Assembly: GCF_007741515.1 (NCBI RefSeq)
Contig: NZ_CP036263.1
Span: 2,959,178 to 3,023,177 of the forward strand
Direction of reading: 5' to 3'
Source: Adhaeretor mobilis
Lineage (GTDB): Bacteria; Planctomycetota; Planctomycetia; Pirellulales; Lacipirellulaceae
DNA length: 64,000 bases
Shown: positions 25,296-32,432 of the stretch, in pieces
Layout of the letters: the number at the start of each line of letters is the position of its first letter
Numbering within the stretch: position 1 is the stretch's first letter
Translations under genes and position numbers: made by a program
Notes under the pieces: model-generated
Seen by the model: only the letters and a program-made list of their open reading frames with translations
Databases searched by the model: none
Told to the model about the DNA's origin: nothing

Positions 25296-26828
25296 TCATT
25301 TCACGAGTTCGATGTCTCCGGGTCTCCAGGTCTTGTCGAACCATGGTTCGAGTGGGCCGTAGAGACGGAAGCAAGCGAACCAGCCCTTGCCGGGCACAGT
25401 GGCGACCCAGTTGGCTTCCTTGCCGTCGGGAGCTTTGGGGCCAAAGTAGAGATCGACCGAGCCATCGGCGTTTTCGACAAGTTCGTCACCCGTGTTGTTC
25501 TTGCTGGGGAAGGGCTGGCTGGTCTGGAGTTCGGAGCGTGTCTGCGGATCGTAAACGACGATCGACCAGAAATTCTTGGCCGGGGCGTTCGCCGGAATGT
25601 GAAGCTTGTAGTTCTTCGAGCCGTCAAACGATTCCCCATCCTTGTCGACAAACACGAGCGCGTACTGCGAGCCCTTGCCGACCATCTTCATGGCCATCGC
25701 CGGTGTATTCACCGTGGCGAGGTAGAAGAAAAAGGTGCGGGCATCGAGATCACGGCCTGCAAGACCGTCGCCCCCGAGCCAGCGATAGTCGCCGCCGATA
25801 AAGCCGCTCGTCCATTGGCGGTCTTTGAAGATTTTCGAGCGTGGATCGCGGTTGCGGAAAGCGATCGCGCGGGCGGTGCCGTTGGCAATCGCAACTCCGT
25901 CGGTAAGGATTTTCTTCATCCGCTCGTCTGGGGCGAATTCCTTGCCTTTGACGATGCCGATGGAGGCGGCGATGCCGCGAAGTTCCGGGTCAATGAAGTC
26001 GATGGGTTCCCGCTGGATGACGTGGTTCAGTTCTTCGTAGAACTCGTAGGTGTTGGCGTGGATCGTGTTAAAGACTTCTTTCGAGCAGCTGATGAACTCC
26101 ATGGCCGGAGGATTGTCGGCCTTGCTCAGAGGGTAGATTTTCACCCCGTCCTTGAACATTTTCACCGCGGCGTCTGGTTTCCCGTCGACGAGGAACCCGC
26201 GAAGAGGCATCCAGTTCGCATAGCTCCGTGAGTGAGCGACGTAGTAATCGCCTCCGTCTTTTTTGTCCTTGGGCACTTCACCCTCATAGCCGGGAGGCAC
26301 GATGAGATACTTGCCGCCTTCGCCCCGATCGGGACCAGGCAATCCCATATCGATGACGAAGCGGAAGAAGGCATCATCACAGGTGCCCGGTCCGCAACCG
26401 GGCGGGATTTCGACCACTGTTGGCCCATCTTTTTCCAGATCGAGCATGCCGAAGCAATAGACGGTATCTGTGTTGCCGGTGAGGAACAGCGGATTGGAAT
26501 CCATCAATTCCTTGAAAATGAGCACCTGGTTGCATTCGGTGGCGCCCTGAGAGATATGACCCTGGCGAATCCCTTCGAGGGATGTAGCTGGAACAAAATT
26601 GAGGAAGGCCTCGAACGCGCGTAGCGTGTCGAGGTGGTCGTAGAGCTTCTGCGTGGTTTCGGCATCGGGGATGCCATCGGCGAAGTTGAGCGTTCCGATG
26701 CTGGTCTCGACCTTGTCGGGCGTCATGATTTCGGCAGGGATCTTTTCGTTGAAGCCCGGTGTGTTCTGCGCGAAGGCAGTACCGCATGTCAGGGCGAGGG
26801 CGGCCGCTATTGTGGTTGCAGCTTTCAT
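25296..26828 (-). CDS. DUF1254/DUF1214 secreted protein, paralogue 2
   Basis: A 510-residue relative of its downstream neighbour, sharing DKVETSIGTLNF...DGIPDAETTQKLYDHLDTLRA and the same C-terminal blocks (SKNYKLHIPANAPAKNFWSI, YFGPKAPDGKEANWVATVPG, RLYGPLEPWFDKTWRPGDIE). The signal peptide is TTIAAALALTCGTAFA. One extra segment (PPGCGPGTCDDAFF) carries a Cys pair absent from paralogue 1. Upstream bases lack a clear ribosome-binding site. A long plus-strand open frame over the same bases is a shadow of its G+C-rich codons. Confidence 0.88.
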   Translation of the reverse strand: MKAATTIAAALALTCGTAFAQNTPGFNEKIPAEIMTPDKVETSIGTLNFADGIPDAETTQKLYDHLDTLRAFEAFLNFVPATSLEGIRQGHISQGATECNQVLIFKELMDSNPLFLTGNTDTVYCFGMLDLEKDGPTVVEIPPGCGPGTCDDAFFRFVIDMGLPGPDRGEGGKYLIVPPGYEGEVPKDKKDGGDYYVAHSRSYANWMPLRGFLVDGKPDAAVKMFKDGVKIYPLSKADNPPAMEFISCSKEVFNTIHANTYEFYEELNHVIQREPIDFIDPELRGIAASIGIVKGKEFAPDERMKKILTDGVAIANGTARAIAFRNRDPRSKIFKDRQWTSGFIGGDYRWLGGDGLAGRDLDARTFFFYLATVNTPAMAMKMVGKGSQYALVFVDKDGESFDGSKNYKLHIPANAPAKNFWSIVVYDPQTRSELQTSQPFPSKNNTGDELVENADGSVDLYFGPKAPDGKEANWVATVPGKGWFACFRLYGPLEPWFDKTWRPGDIELVK

Positions 26829-26933
26829 GGGGTGGGTTCTGGTTTCGTTCTAAATTAGGTGGTTGAAATTCGTTGCTGTATGCGTGGGCCGATTCGAGTA
26901 ATCCGGCACGCGTGGTTCAGAAATGAGGGGAGA

Positions 26934-28376
26934 TTATTTTACCTTCACGATTCCCGGTGGCTTCCAACTGCCCATACCCGGAGGTAGCACGGAGGGGGCT
27001 TCGGTCTTCGGCCAATAGAGGCGCATCACCAGATAGACGGTGTCGTCAGGTGCTGGGAGCCAGTTGGCTTCCAGGTCGCCGCCAGGATTGTCTTTCTGGA
27101 TGTAAAGGGTGAGAGATCCGTCCTCTCCCTTCTTCATGTTCGGAATCATCGGTGAGTTGATGAGGTAGCGGTCGATCGGGTTTTCGATCAGATACTGGGT
27201 CTTGCCATCATACATGGTGACCGACCAGAAAGCGTTCACCGGCGGGTATTGGCCCGCAGGGAAGGTGATGGTGTAGTTGTTCTTGCTGCAATCGAGGGTC
27301 TCGTCCTTGTCGTCCACGCGGGTCAGCGGGTAGACGGCCTCGACGGCGCTGTTGCCATAGAGACCTGCTTTGGCGGTGCCGGAGCGCATGAGCCAGTTGC
27401 CGTTGTAGTGCGCTTCGTCTCCCGGAAGGGATCCAACCTGCCAGCCATTGATGTCGGTCATGCCCGAGGCCAAGTAGGTGCTGATTTTTTCGTCACCGGC
27501 TTTCATTCCTTCGACGATGGCTTTTTGGTGATCCGGCGAAAGATCCTTGATATCGAAGGTCTTGCCGGGGCCAATGCCGATGGTTGCGAGCTTGGCGCGG
27601 ATGTCCTTATCCCTGTCAGTTTCCGGAACATATTCCAGCGCGGCGTCGAGGTAGCTCCAGAAATTCTCCTTGATGCCGGCGGTGGTAGCCGGACTGAAGT
27701 CGATCACCGGGGCGGCGGCAGGCGCAGGTTGCTTGAGGAAGTCCGAAAGCGGCTCCACCTGGTAGCCGCCCTGGACCTTGATCACATTCGGCATGTCTTC
27801 GGGGGCGAAGAGCTGGGTGCGGTAAGCGACAAGGGAGAAGGGCGTGGTGGAAGTGAAAACTTTCTTAATGCCTTCGGGCTTCTCGCCGTTCCAATCGGGG
27901 CCGACCACCATGTAGCTGCCGGGATCGTTGCCGGTGGCACGGCTGCCAATGTAGCCGTAGTTGTAAGTATTGCCGTCGCACATCATGACAGCGTAGTAGC
28001 GTTCCTTTTCGACCGCAGGCACGGTCAGGACGACCGGTTCGGCGCGCAGGTCGAGCCAGGTGAATGAATAGGGAGTGTCGCTATTTGGTGTGATGACAGC
28101 GGTGTCCTTGTAAGTGTACACCCGCGGCTCATTCTTGAGCTGGTTGAAGGGTGCCTTGAACTGGCTGCCGCCCTTGTCGATGGCATATTCGTACATCACC
28201 GCGTAGTTCATCACGATCGGCAGGCCGTAGATGAAGCCTTCTTCGGCGAGGATTTTGATTTCCTCCGGGGAGAGAGCCGTCGATATTTCGGCGGTCTTAG
28301 CGCTCACTTGGCTACACGCGGTGAACGTGAGCGCGACGGCTGCGAGAGCAGCGTAGGCGATGGTGTATGGTTTCAT
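26934..28376 (-). CDS. DUF1254/DUF1214 lipoprotein-like, paralogue 3
   Basis: 480 residues from ATG 28376; the frame is open further upstream, but MKPYTIAYAALAAVALTFTA followed by Cys is a signal peptide with a lipobox-like TAC, so this start is preferred. The DUF1254 part contains GFIYGLPIVMNYAVMYEYAI, TPNSDTPYSFTWLDLRAEPV and ERYYAVMMCDGNTYNYGYIG. The DUF1214 part contains NNYTITFPAGQYPPVNAFWS, TMYDGKTQYLIENPIDRY and LEANWLPAPDDTVYLVMRLY. It is the most divergent of the three and closer to the widespread DUF1254 type. Probably first gene of a three-gene unit; spacing to the next gene is about 105 bases. Confidence 0.88.
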   Translation of the reverse strand: MKPYTIAYAALAAVALTFTACSQVSAKTAEISTALSPEEIKILAEEGFIYGLPIVMNYAVMYEYAIDKGGSQFKAPFNQLKNEPRVYTYKDTAVITPNSDTPYSFTWLDLRAEPVVLTVPAVEKERYYAVMMCDGNTYNYGYIGSRATGNDPGSYMVVGPDWNGEKPEGIKKVFTSTTPFSLVAYRTQLFAPEDMPNVIKVQGGYQVEPLSDFLKQPAPAAAPVIDFSPATTAGIKENFWSYLDAALEYVPETDRDKDIRAKLATIGIGPGKTFDIKDLSPDHQKAIVEGMKAGDEKISTYLASGMTDINGWQVGSLPGDEAHYNGNWLMRSGTAKAGLYGNSAVEAVYPLTRVDDKDETLDCSKNNYTITFPAGQYPPVNAFWSVTMYDGKTQYLIENPIDRYLINSPMIPNMKKGEDGSLTLYIQKDNPGGDLEANWLPAPDDTVYLVMRLYWPKTEAPSVLPPGMGSWKPPGIVKVK

Positions 28377-29359
28377 GCTAGGCTCGAGAGGATGATGGAC
28401 AGTTAGCTGATTCAAGTTCACTCGTTTGGTTTCACCAGTCGATCTATGGCGGCTTCCGGCAGTCAACTTAAGGTTCATGATGAGTACGAGATCGCCTGCA
28501 GGCAATATGTTCTGGGGGATAGGGAACCGCCGGCGCAGGGATATAGAGTATAGCTCCCTTTTCTCGCTACAGACATTACCGCCTCCCCACCAGAATCTGT
28601 GGGCAGATTCCAACGGATTCAGAGGTTTCGGACTGTGTATGCTGGGATTCCAGTGGTTTTTCGTCGTTTCCAATCTGAGGCGCAGATCTCGAACGAGGTC
28701 AAAGCACGCGAAATAGATAGTCATTGGTAAACGGTGCGCGAGGGGCGGACCCCTTCTGTCGAGCCTAAGCTGAGGCCGGAATATCAAAATGATGTCACTC
28801 CATACCCACAGATTTTGGTGAGGAACCAGAAACGGAGGGTAGCTATCGTCGTGATCTCGCTACCGCGGCTGGTTGACGGTCTCCCGAAAGACGTATCCCG
28901 AACGGCGCAGTCATCATGATCTTGAGTCCTGAACCTAGTGCCATTCGTTGGTCCAACTTCGGCAGCTTAGAGGAGCCGAATTCTGCTGAGGTGACGGGTA
29001 CCGCCTCGAGGCTTAGATGGCACCATTCGGCTTGTTCGGCAGTGGTTGCTGCCTACGCTCTTCGCACTGCAGGCGAGCCAGCAACGGCACCGGGTGCCGT
29101 TGCTGGCTCGAGTACTGAAACTGCTTGCAGGAAGATTCTCATCTTAAATCGACAGTTACTGGCAACCGACACTCAGGCAATGCAGTATGCTGCGGATTCT
29201 CCCTGCGGGCTGTTCGGGATAATTGACAGTGCTTACCCAGTAGTTTAGGTAATAGGTTGGCATCGTCTGTATGGAGCCAAGAGTTCTGCCCAAATCAAGG
29301 CGATGATGCTTAGACAGTCCAGTCGTCCTCGTTTTTCATCTTTGAAGGGTTCGTGTCTC
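28377..29359. other. Gene-free region of nearly 1 kb
   Basis: Between the DUF1254 genes (minus) and the metalloprotease gene (plus). Open frames at 28426-28716 and 28916-29248 show no signal peptide, motif or steady codon bias and are not called. The notable content is the large perfect palindrome at 29074-29110. Confidence 0.4.
29074..29110. repeat. 37-base perfect palindrome
   Basis: Bases 29074-29091 (beginning CGAGCCAGCAACGG) are the exact reverse complement of 29093-29110, with a single G at 29092 between them. An RNA from either strand would fold into an 18-bp hairpin. No T-run follows on either strand, so an intrinsic terminator is unlikely. Confidence 0.75.
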
Positions 29360-30646
29360 ATGAAACAACACTACCTAGCACTTGTCGTCGTTACGACAAT
29401 GGCTTCAACCGCCTATTCTCAAGTCAACGTCTGGCTCGATTTCAATACAGACTGGGTCACCGAGATCAACAAGGCGACCTCGGATGCAGGTCAACCGAAT
29501 TTTGGTGCGATCGAGCGAAATACGATCCAGAACAATATCTTGTCGCAAGTGCAGTCTATCTACAGCGGCTACAACATTAGCTTCTCGCTAACTGACCCAG
29601 GTGGAGTGCGGGACCGTGTGAATTTCGGTACCCCTGTCTCTGGCCCTGGGGCTGGTGTGGGTGTCTTAGGTTTCGCACCGTTACAGGTTGGCAATTTCAG
29701 CACAGGTGATGAGATCAACATGGTTCCTCAAAACTTTGCGTTCTTTATTGATCCCAGTGACGGCGACCCCAACGACGTGGGCATCACCCGCCCCGAGCAG
29801 ATCGCGCAGATCAGCCGCGGCTTCTCGGGAACCGTCGGCCACGAACTGGGCCACTCCCTGGGCCTCAACCACCACCAGGCCTACGGCGACCCCGGCATCA
29901 TCCCCGCCAACTACCTCAATACCGGCGGGCTGCAGAACCAGCACATCATCGCCACCGGCGACACCGGGCTCGATGAGAACGAAGATCTCGGCCGTGAATC
30001 TGTTCGTGGCTTCAACCGCTGGGAGCGCGCCACGCTCGATATCACCGGCGGATTCACCAGCACGCCCGGCCTCGCTGGCCTGTCCCTGGTCAACAGCCCC
30101 ATCGCCGAAGTCGCTGAGGCAGGCGACGCTGGCGACACCTTTGCCGGTGCCACCCCGATCACCTTCGCCACCGGTGAAAGCTCGGGCATGGAACTCTCCC
30201 TCCGGACCGGTGACCTCGACGACGTCACGAACGACATCGACTTCTACTCGTTCACCGTCGGTTCCGCCGGATCGTTGATGGCTGAAGTCTTCAGCGTGAA
30301 CCTCGAAGCCGACCAGTGGAACTCGTTCGACTCCCTACTCACGCTGTACGATACGGACGGGACCACCGTGCTGGCGACCAGCGACGACCTGTTCTATCAA
30401 AACAACAACTTCCTCAGTGGATCGACAACAGCCCTGTCTTTCGATCCCTTCTTGGTCAATATCCCCCTCAGCACGGCGGGGACCTACTATCTCGGCCTCA
30501 ACGGGGTCGCGGATAACCAAGTGGGCGACCAATACGCCCTGCTGACTGGTTTCGTGGCGATTCCCGAGCCGACTTCGTTGCTCCTGATCGCAGTGGGTGC
30601 CACTGCGATGCTGGCACGGAGCCGACGATTTGGAAGCTATGCTTGA
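29360..30646 (+). CDS. PEP-CTERM metzincin-type metalloprotease
   Basis: A 428-residue secreted protein. ATG 29360 directly precedes a signal peptide (HYLALVVVTTMASTAYS). The zinc-binding motif HELGHSLGLNH lies at residues 161-171, an exact HExxHxxGxxH metzincin pattern. A PPC-like beta domain follows (DTFAGATPITFATG, DIDFYSFTVGSAGSLMAEVF, DSLLTLYDTDGTTVLATSDD, GTYYLGLNG). The C-terminus is a PEP-CTERM sorting tail: IPEPTS, a hydrophobic helix, then SRRF. Such proteins are exported and processed by an exosortase. Base composition changes sharply inside the gene: bases 29760-30290 use far more G/C-ending codons than the 5' part. Confidence 0.88.
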   Translation: MKQHYLALVVVTTMASTAYSQVNVWLDFNTDWVTEINKATSDAGQPNFGAIERNTIQNNILSQVQSIYSGYNISFSLTDPGGVRDRVNFGTPVSGPGAGVGVLGFAPLQVGNFSTGDEINMVPQNFAFFIDPSDGDPNDVGITRPEQIAQISRGFSGTVGHELGHSLGLNHHQAYGDPGIIPANYLNTGGLQNQHIIATGDTGLDENEDLGRESVRGFNRWERATLDITGGFTSTPGLAGLSLVNSPIAEVAEAGDAGDTFAGATPITFATGESSGMELSLRTGDLDDVTNDIDFYSFTVGSAGSLMAEVFSVNLEADQWNSFDSLLTLYDTDGTTVLATSDDLFYQNNNFLSGSTTALSFDPFLVNIPLSTAGTYYLGLNGVADNQVGDQYALLTGFVAIPEPTSLLLIAVGATAMLARSRRFGSYA

Positions 30647-30691
30647 GTTTCCAATACCTACCGAGGACACCAATATTGAATTGTGGTGTAG

Positions 30692-30724
30692 AGAGCCACC
30701 CGCTTTCGGGTGGCTCTTTTTTGT
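30692..30724 (+). terminator. Rho-independent terminator
   Basis: An 11-bp perfect stem (AGAGCCACCCG / CGGGTGGCTCT) with loop CTTT at 30692-30717 is followed directly by a run of six T. It lies 45 bases after the metalloprotease stop codon. Confidence 0.9.
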
Positions 30725-30761
30725 ACATTTAAGGGCTAGATACGGTCCTCACTATACCGAC

Positions 30762-30785
30762 GCCCTCAAGGTTATGAGGCGCTAC
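30762..30785 (-). repeat. tRNA-Met-like fragment, left copy
   Basis: Plus strand GCCCTCAAGGTTATGAGGCG. Its reverse complement (CGCCTCATAACCTTGAGGGC) resembles the anticodon loop and 3' anticodon stem of a CAU tRNA, but the T-arm is not recognisable. A similar copy in the same orientation lies at 49703-49724. Confidence 0.35.
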
Positions 30786-31135
30786 TTTTGCCAGCGGGAA
30801 ACCCTCGAAAACACGGGAATAACAGCACTTTAGCAACAAATCCAACTATTGCAAACTATTGTATTGTGTCGCAAAGAATGTCTTTCTATGGCTGTACGTA
30901 CAGGATTTAGGAATTCAAAAACCTGTAAGGTACAGGGTCGCCATTCCAGACAGCTAAAGCTTGACCCTTGTAGAAGATCATCGAGAATCAGCAGACACCA
31001 GGGGTTCAGAAAGTTTGTCACCCCTGCACTCAATCTCTTAGATAGGGATCCAACTCCGATGCGTGACTGTTTTCATCGCTTTTCTTTCTGTTTGCCCGTG
31101 CAGATGAGCAGCTTCTGAGACGCCAGATTCTGTTT
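30786..31135. other. Intergenic, upstream part of a transposase relic
   Basis: About 350 bases. The first 250 show nothing recognisable apart from small repeats (ACCTGTAAGGTACAGGGT near 30925). From about 31080 the plus strand reads [20 protein letters not shown], a plausible upstream extension of the transposase frame at 31136, without an ATG. Confidence 0.35.
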
Positions 31136-32134
31136 TTGAAAGCAGAGCTAGAAATGACCCGCAAGCGGGTCGATAAGCAGCGTATCTTCCTAACCAATGA
31201 AGAACGGCAAAGGCTGCTCGAGCTGGGTGACGGCATCGGCTCAGACGTGTTGAAGTTGATCTCTATCGTTCACCCAAGAACCTACCGCAGATGGCTGGAG
31301 AGGAGAAGTCAGGGGAAGAAGCCCACGAGGAAGATGGGCAGAAAAGGCACGTCCGAGACTATTCGCCAGATCGTGGTTCGCTTAGCAAGAGAAAATCAGT
31401 GGGGGTACGGTCGAATTGTCGGCGAAGTAGGCAAATTGCGAATTCGCTGCTGTGGTCGCACCACCGTACGGACCATCCTCAAAGAAGAAGGGCTCCATCC
31501 AGGCCCAAAACGTGGCCCTGGAACGTGGGACGAGTTCCTCAAGATTCATGCTGATACGCTCTGGCAATGTGATTTCTTCTCGAAGATGGTGATGACCGGC
31601 ACCGGACTTAGGCAGGCCTAGGTCCTAGCCTTCTTGCACGTGAAATCCCGCCGAGTTATCTGCTCACCAGCAACAATCAAGCCTGACGACAAATGGGTAA
31701 CCGCTCAAGCCGAATCGATGCTGGAGCAAGCTCGTGGAATGGAGCTACCGGTACGTTACCTGGTTCGGGATCTCGACTTCAAATACTCCAAGCGATTCGA
31801 TCAACTATTCACAGACAACGGGGTCTCGATTGAGCCAACAGCACCCAGGGCACCCAGGGCACCCAATCAAAATGCTTTCGTCGAACGGAGGGTTGGGTCG
31901 ATCAAGAGTGAGTGTCTCAACCGATTCATCGTCTTTGGACTGGGGCACCTCGACCACATCGTTTCCTCTTATCTGGATTACGATCACCAAGTACGTCCGC
32001 ATCAGCGGAAGGAGAACAAGCCGCTTCTCGGCATCTGGCCAGAGGTCGATGATCCGCCGAACAATAACGAAGAGATTGTCTGCCACGAGTGGCTTGGCGG
32101 CGTGCTGAAACACTACGAACGCAAAGCTGCATGA
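31136..32134 (+). pseudogene. Integrase-core (rve) transposase, broken by one TAG
   Basis: A DDE integrase-core transposase of the IS3-like type common in planctomycetes. The N-terminal part has [58 protein letters not shown] and [18 protein letters not shown] at 31619-31621 interrupts the frame, then the same frame continues with VLAFLHVKSRRVICSPATIK, VRYLVRDLDFKYSKRFDQLF and NQNAFVERRVGSIKSECLN. The rest is otherwise coherent to 32134, so the stop is recent or is a single lesion. A 9-base tandem duplication (GCACCCAGG) at about 31841-31858 inserts APR before APNQNAF. Confidence 0.8.
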
Positions 32135-32284
32135 CGAACAATTGTGGACCGAGGCTGTCGCATCGAGATGGGCTGCGGTGTGTTTCCGCGCGCTAGTGAC
32201 AGATCAATCGTGATTCTTGACAATCCTGTACGCTATGTTGAGTGCCCGGAAATCAACATCGACCGCGAATTGGTGGTTGATATC

Positions 32285-32307
32285 GTGTGACAAACTTGTT
32301 GAACAGG
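32285..32307 (+). repeat. Dispersed repeat, copy 1
   Basis: GTGACAAACTTGTTGAACAG followed by GAC. The same 23 bases occur at 50104-50126 with one change. Just upstream, AGTGACAGATCAATCGTGAT near 32195 resembles AGTGACAAATCAGCCACGAT near 50011, so a larger diverged unit of roughly 115 bases may be involved. Confidence 0.5.
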
Positions 32308-32432
32308 ACGCATTTGGACGAGTTGATTCAGCACAGCTCAAGGAGCATAGAGATACTAACAGAGGGAGTGTCACAAAGTTCAAGCACCCACAAACGAATC
32401 TCAGGTGGCTTCGCAATACTGGCCTGCCGGAT

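Noticed and set aside
25272..26231. 319-codon plus-strand open frame
   Set aside because: Shadow of DUF1254 paralogue 2; its codons mirror the strongly biased minus-strand gene and no family features appear.
27249..28067. 272-codon plus-strand open frame
   Set aside because: Shadow of DUF1254 paralogue 3, same reason.
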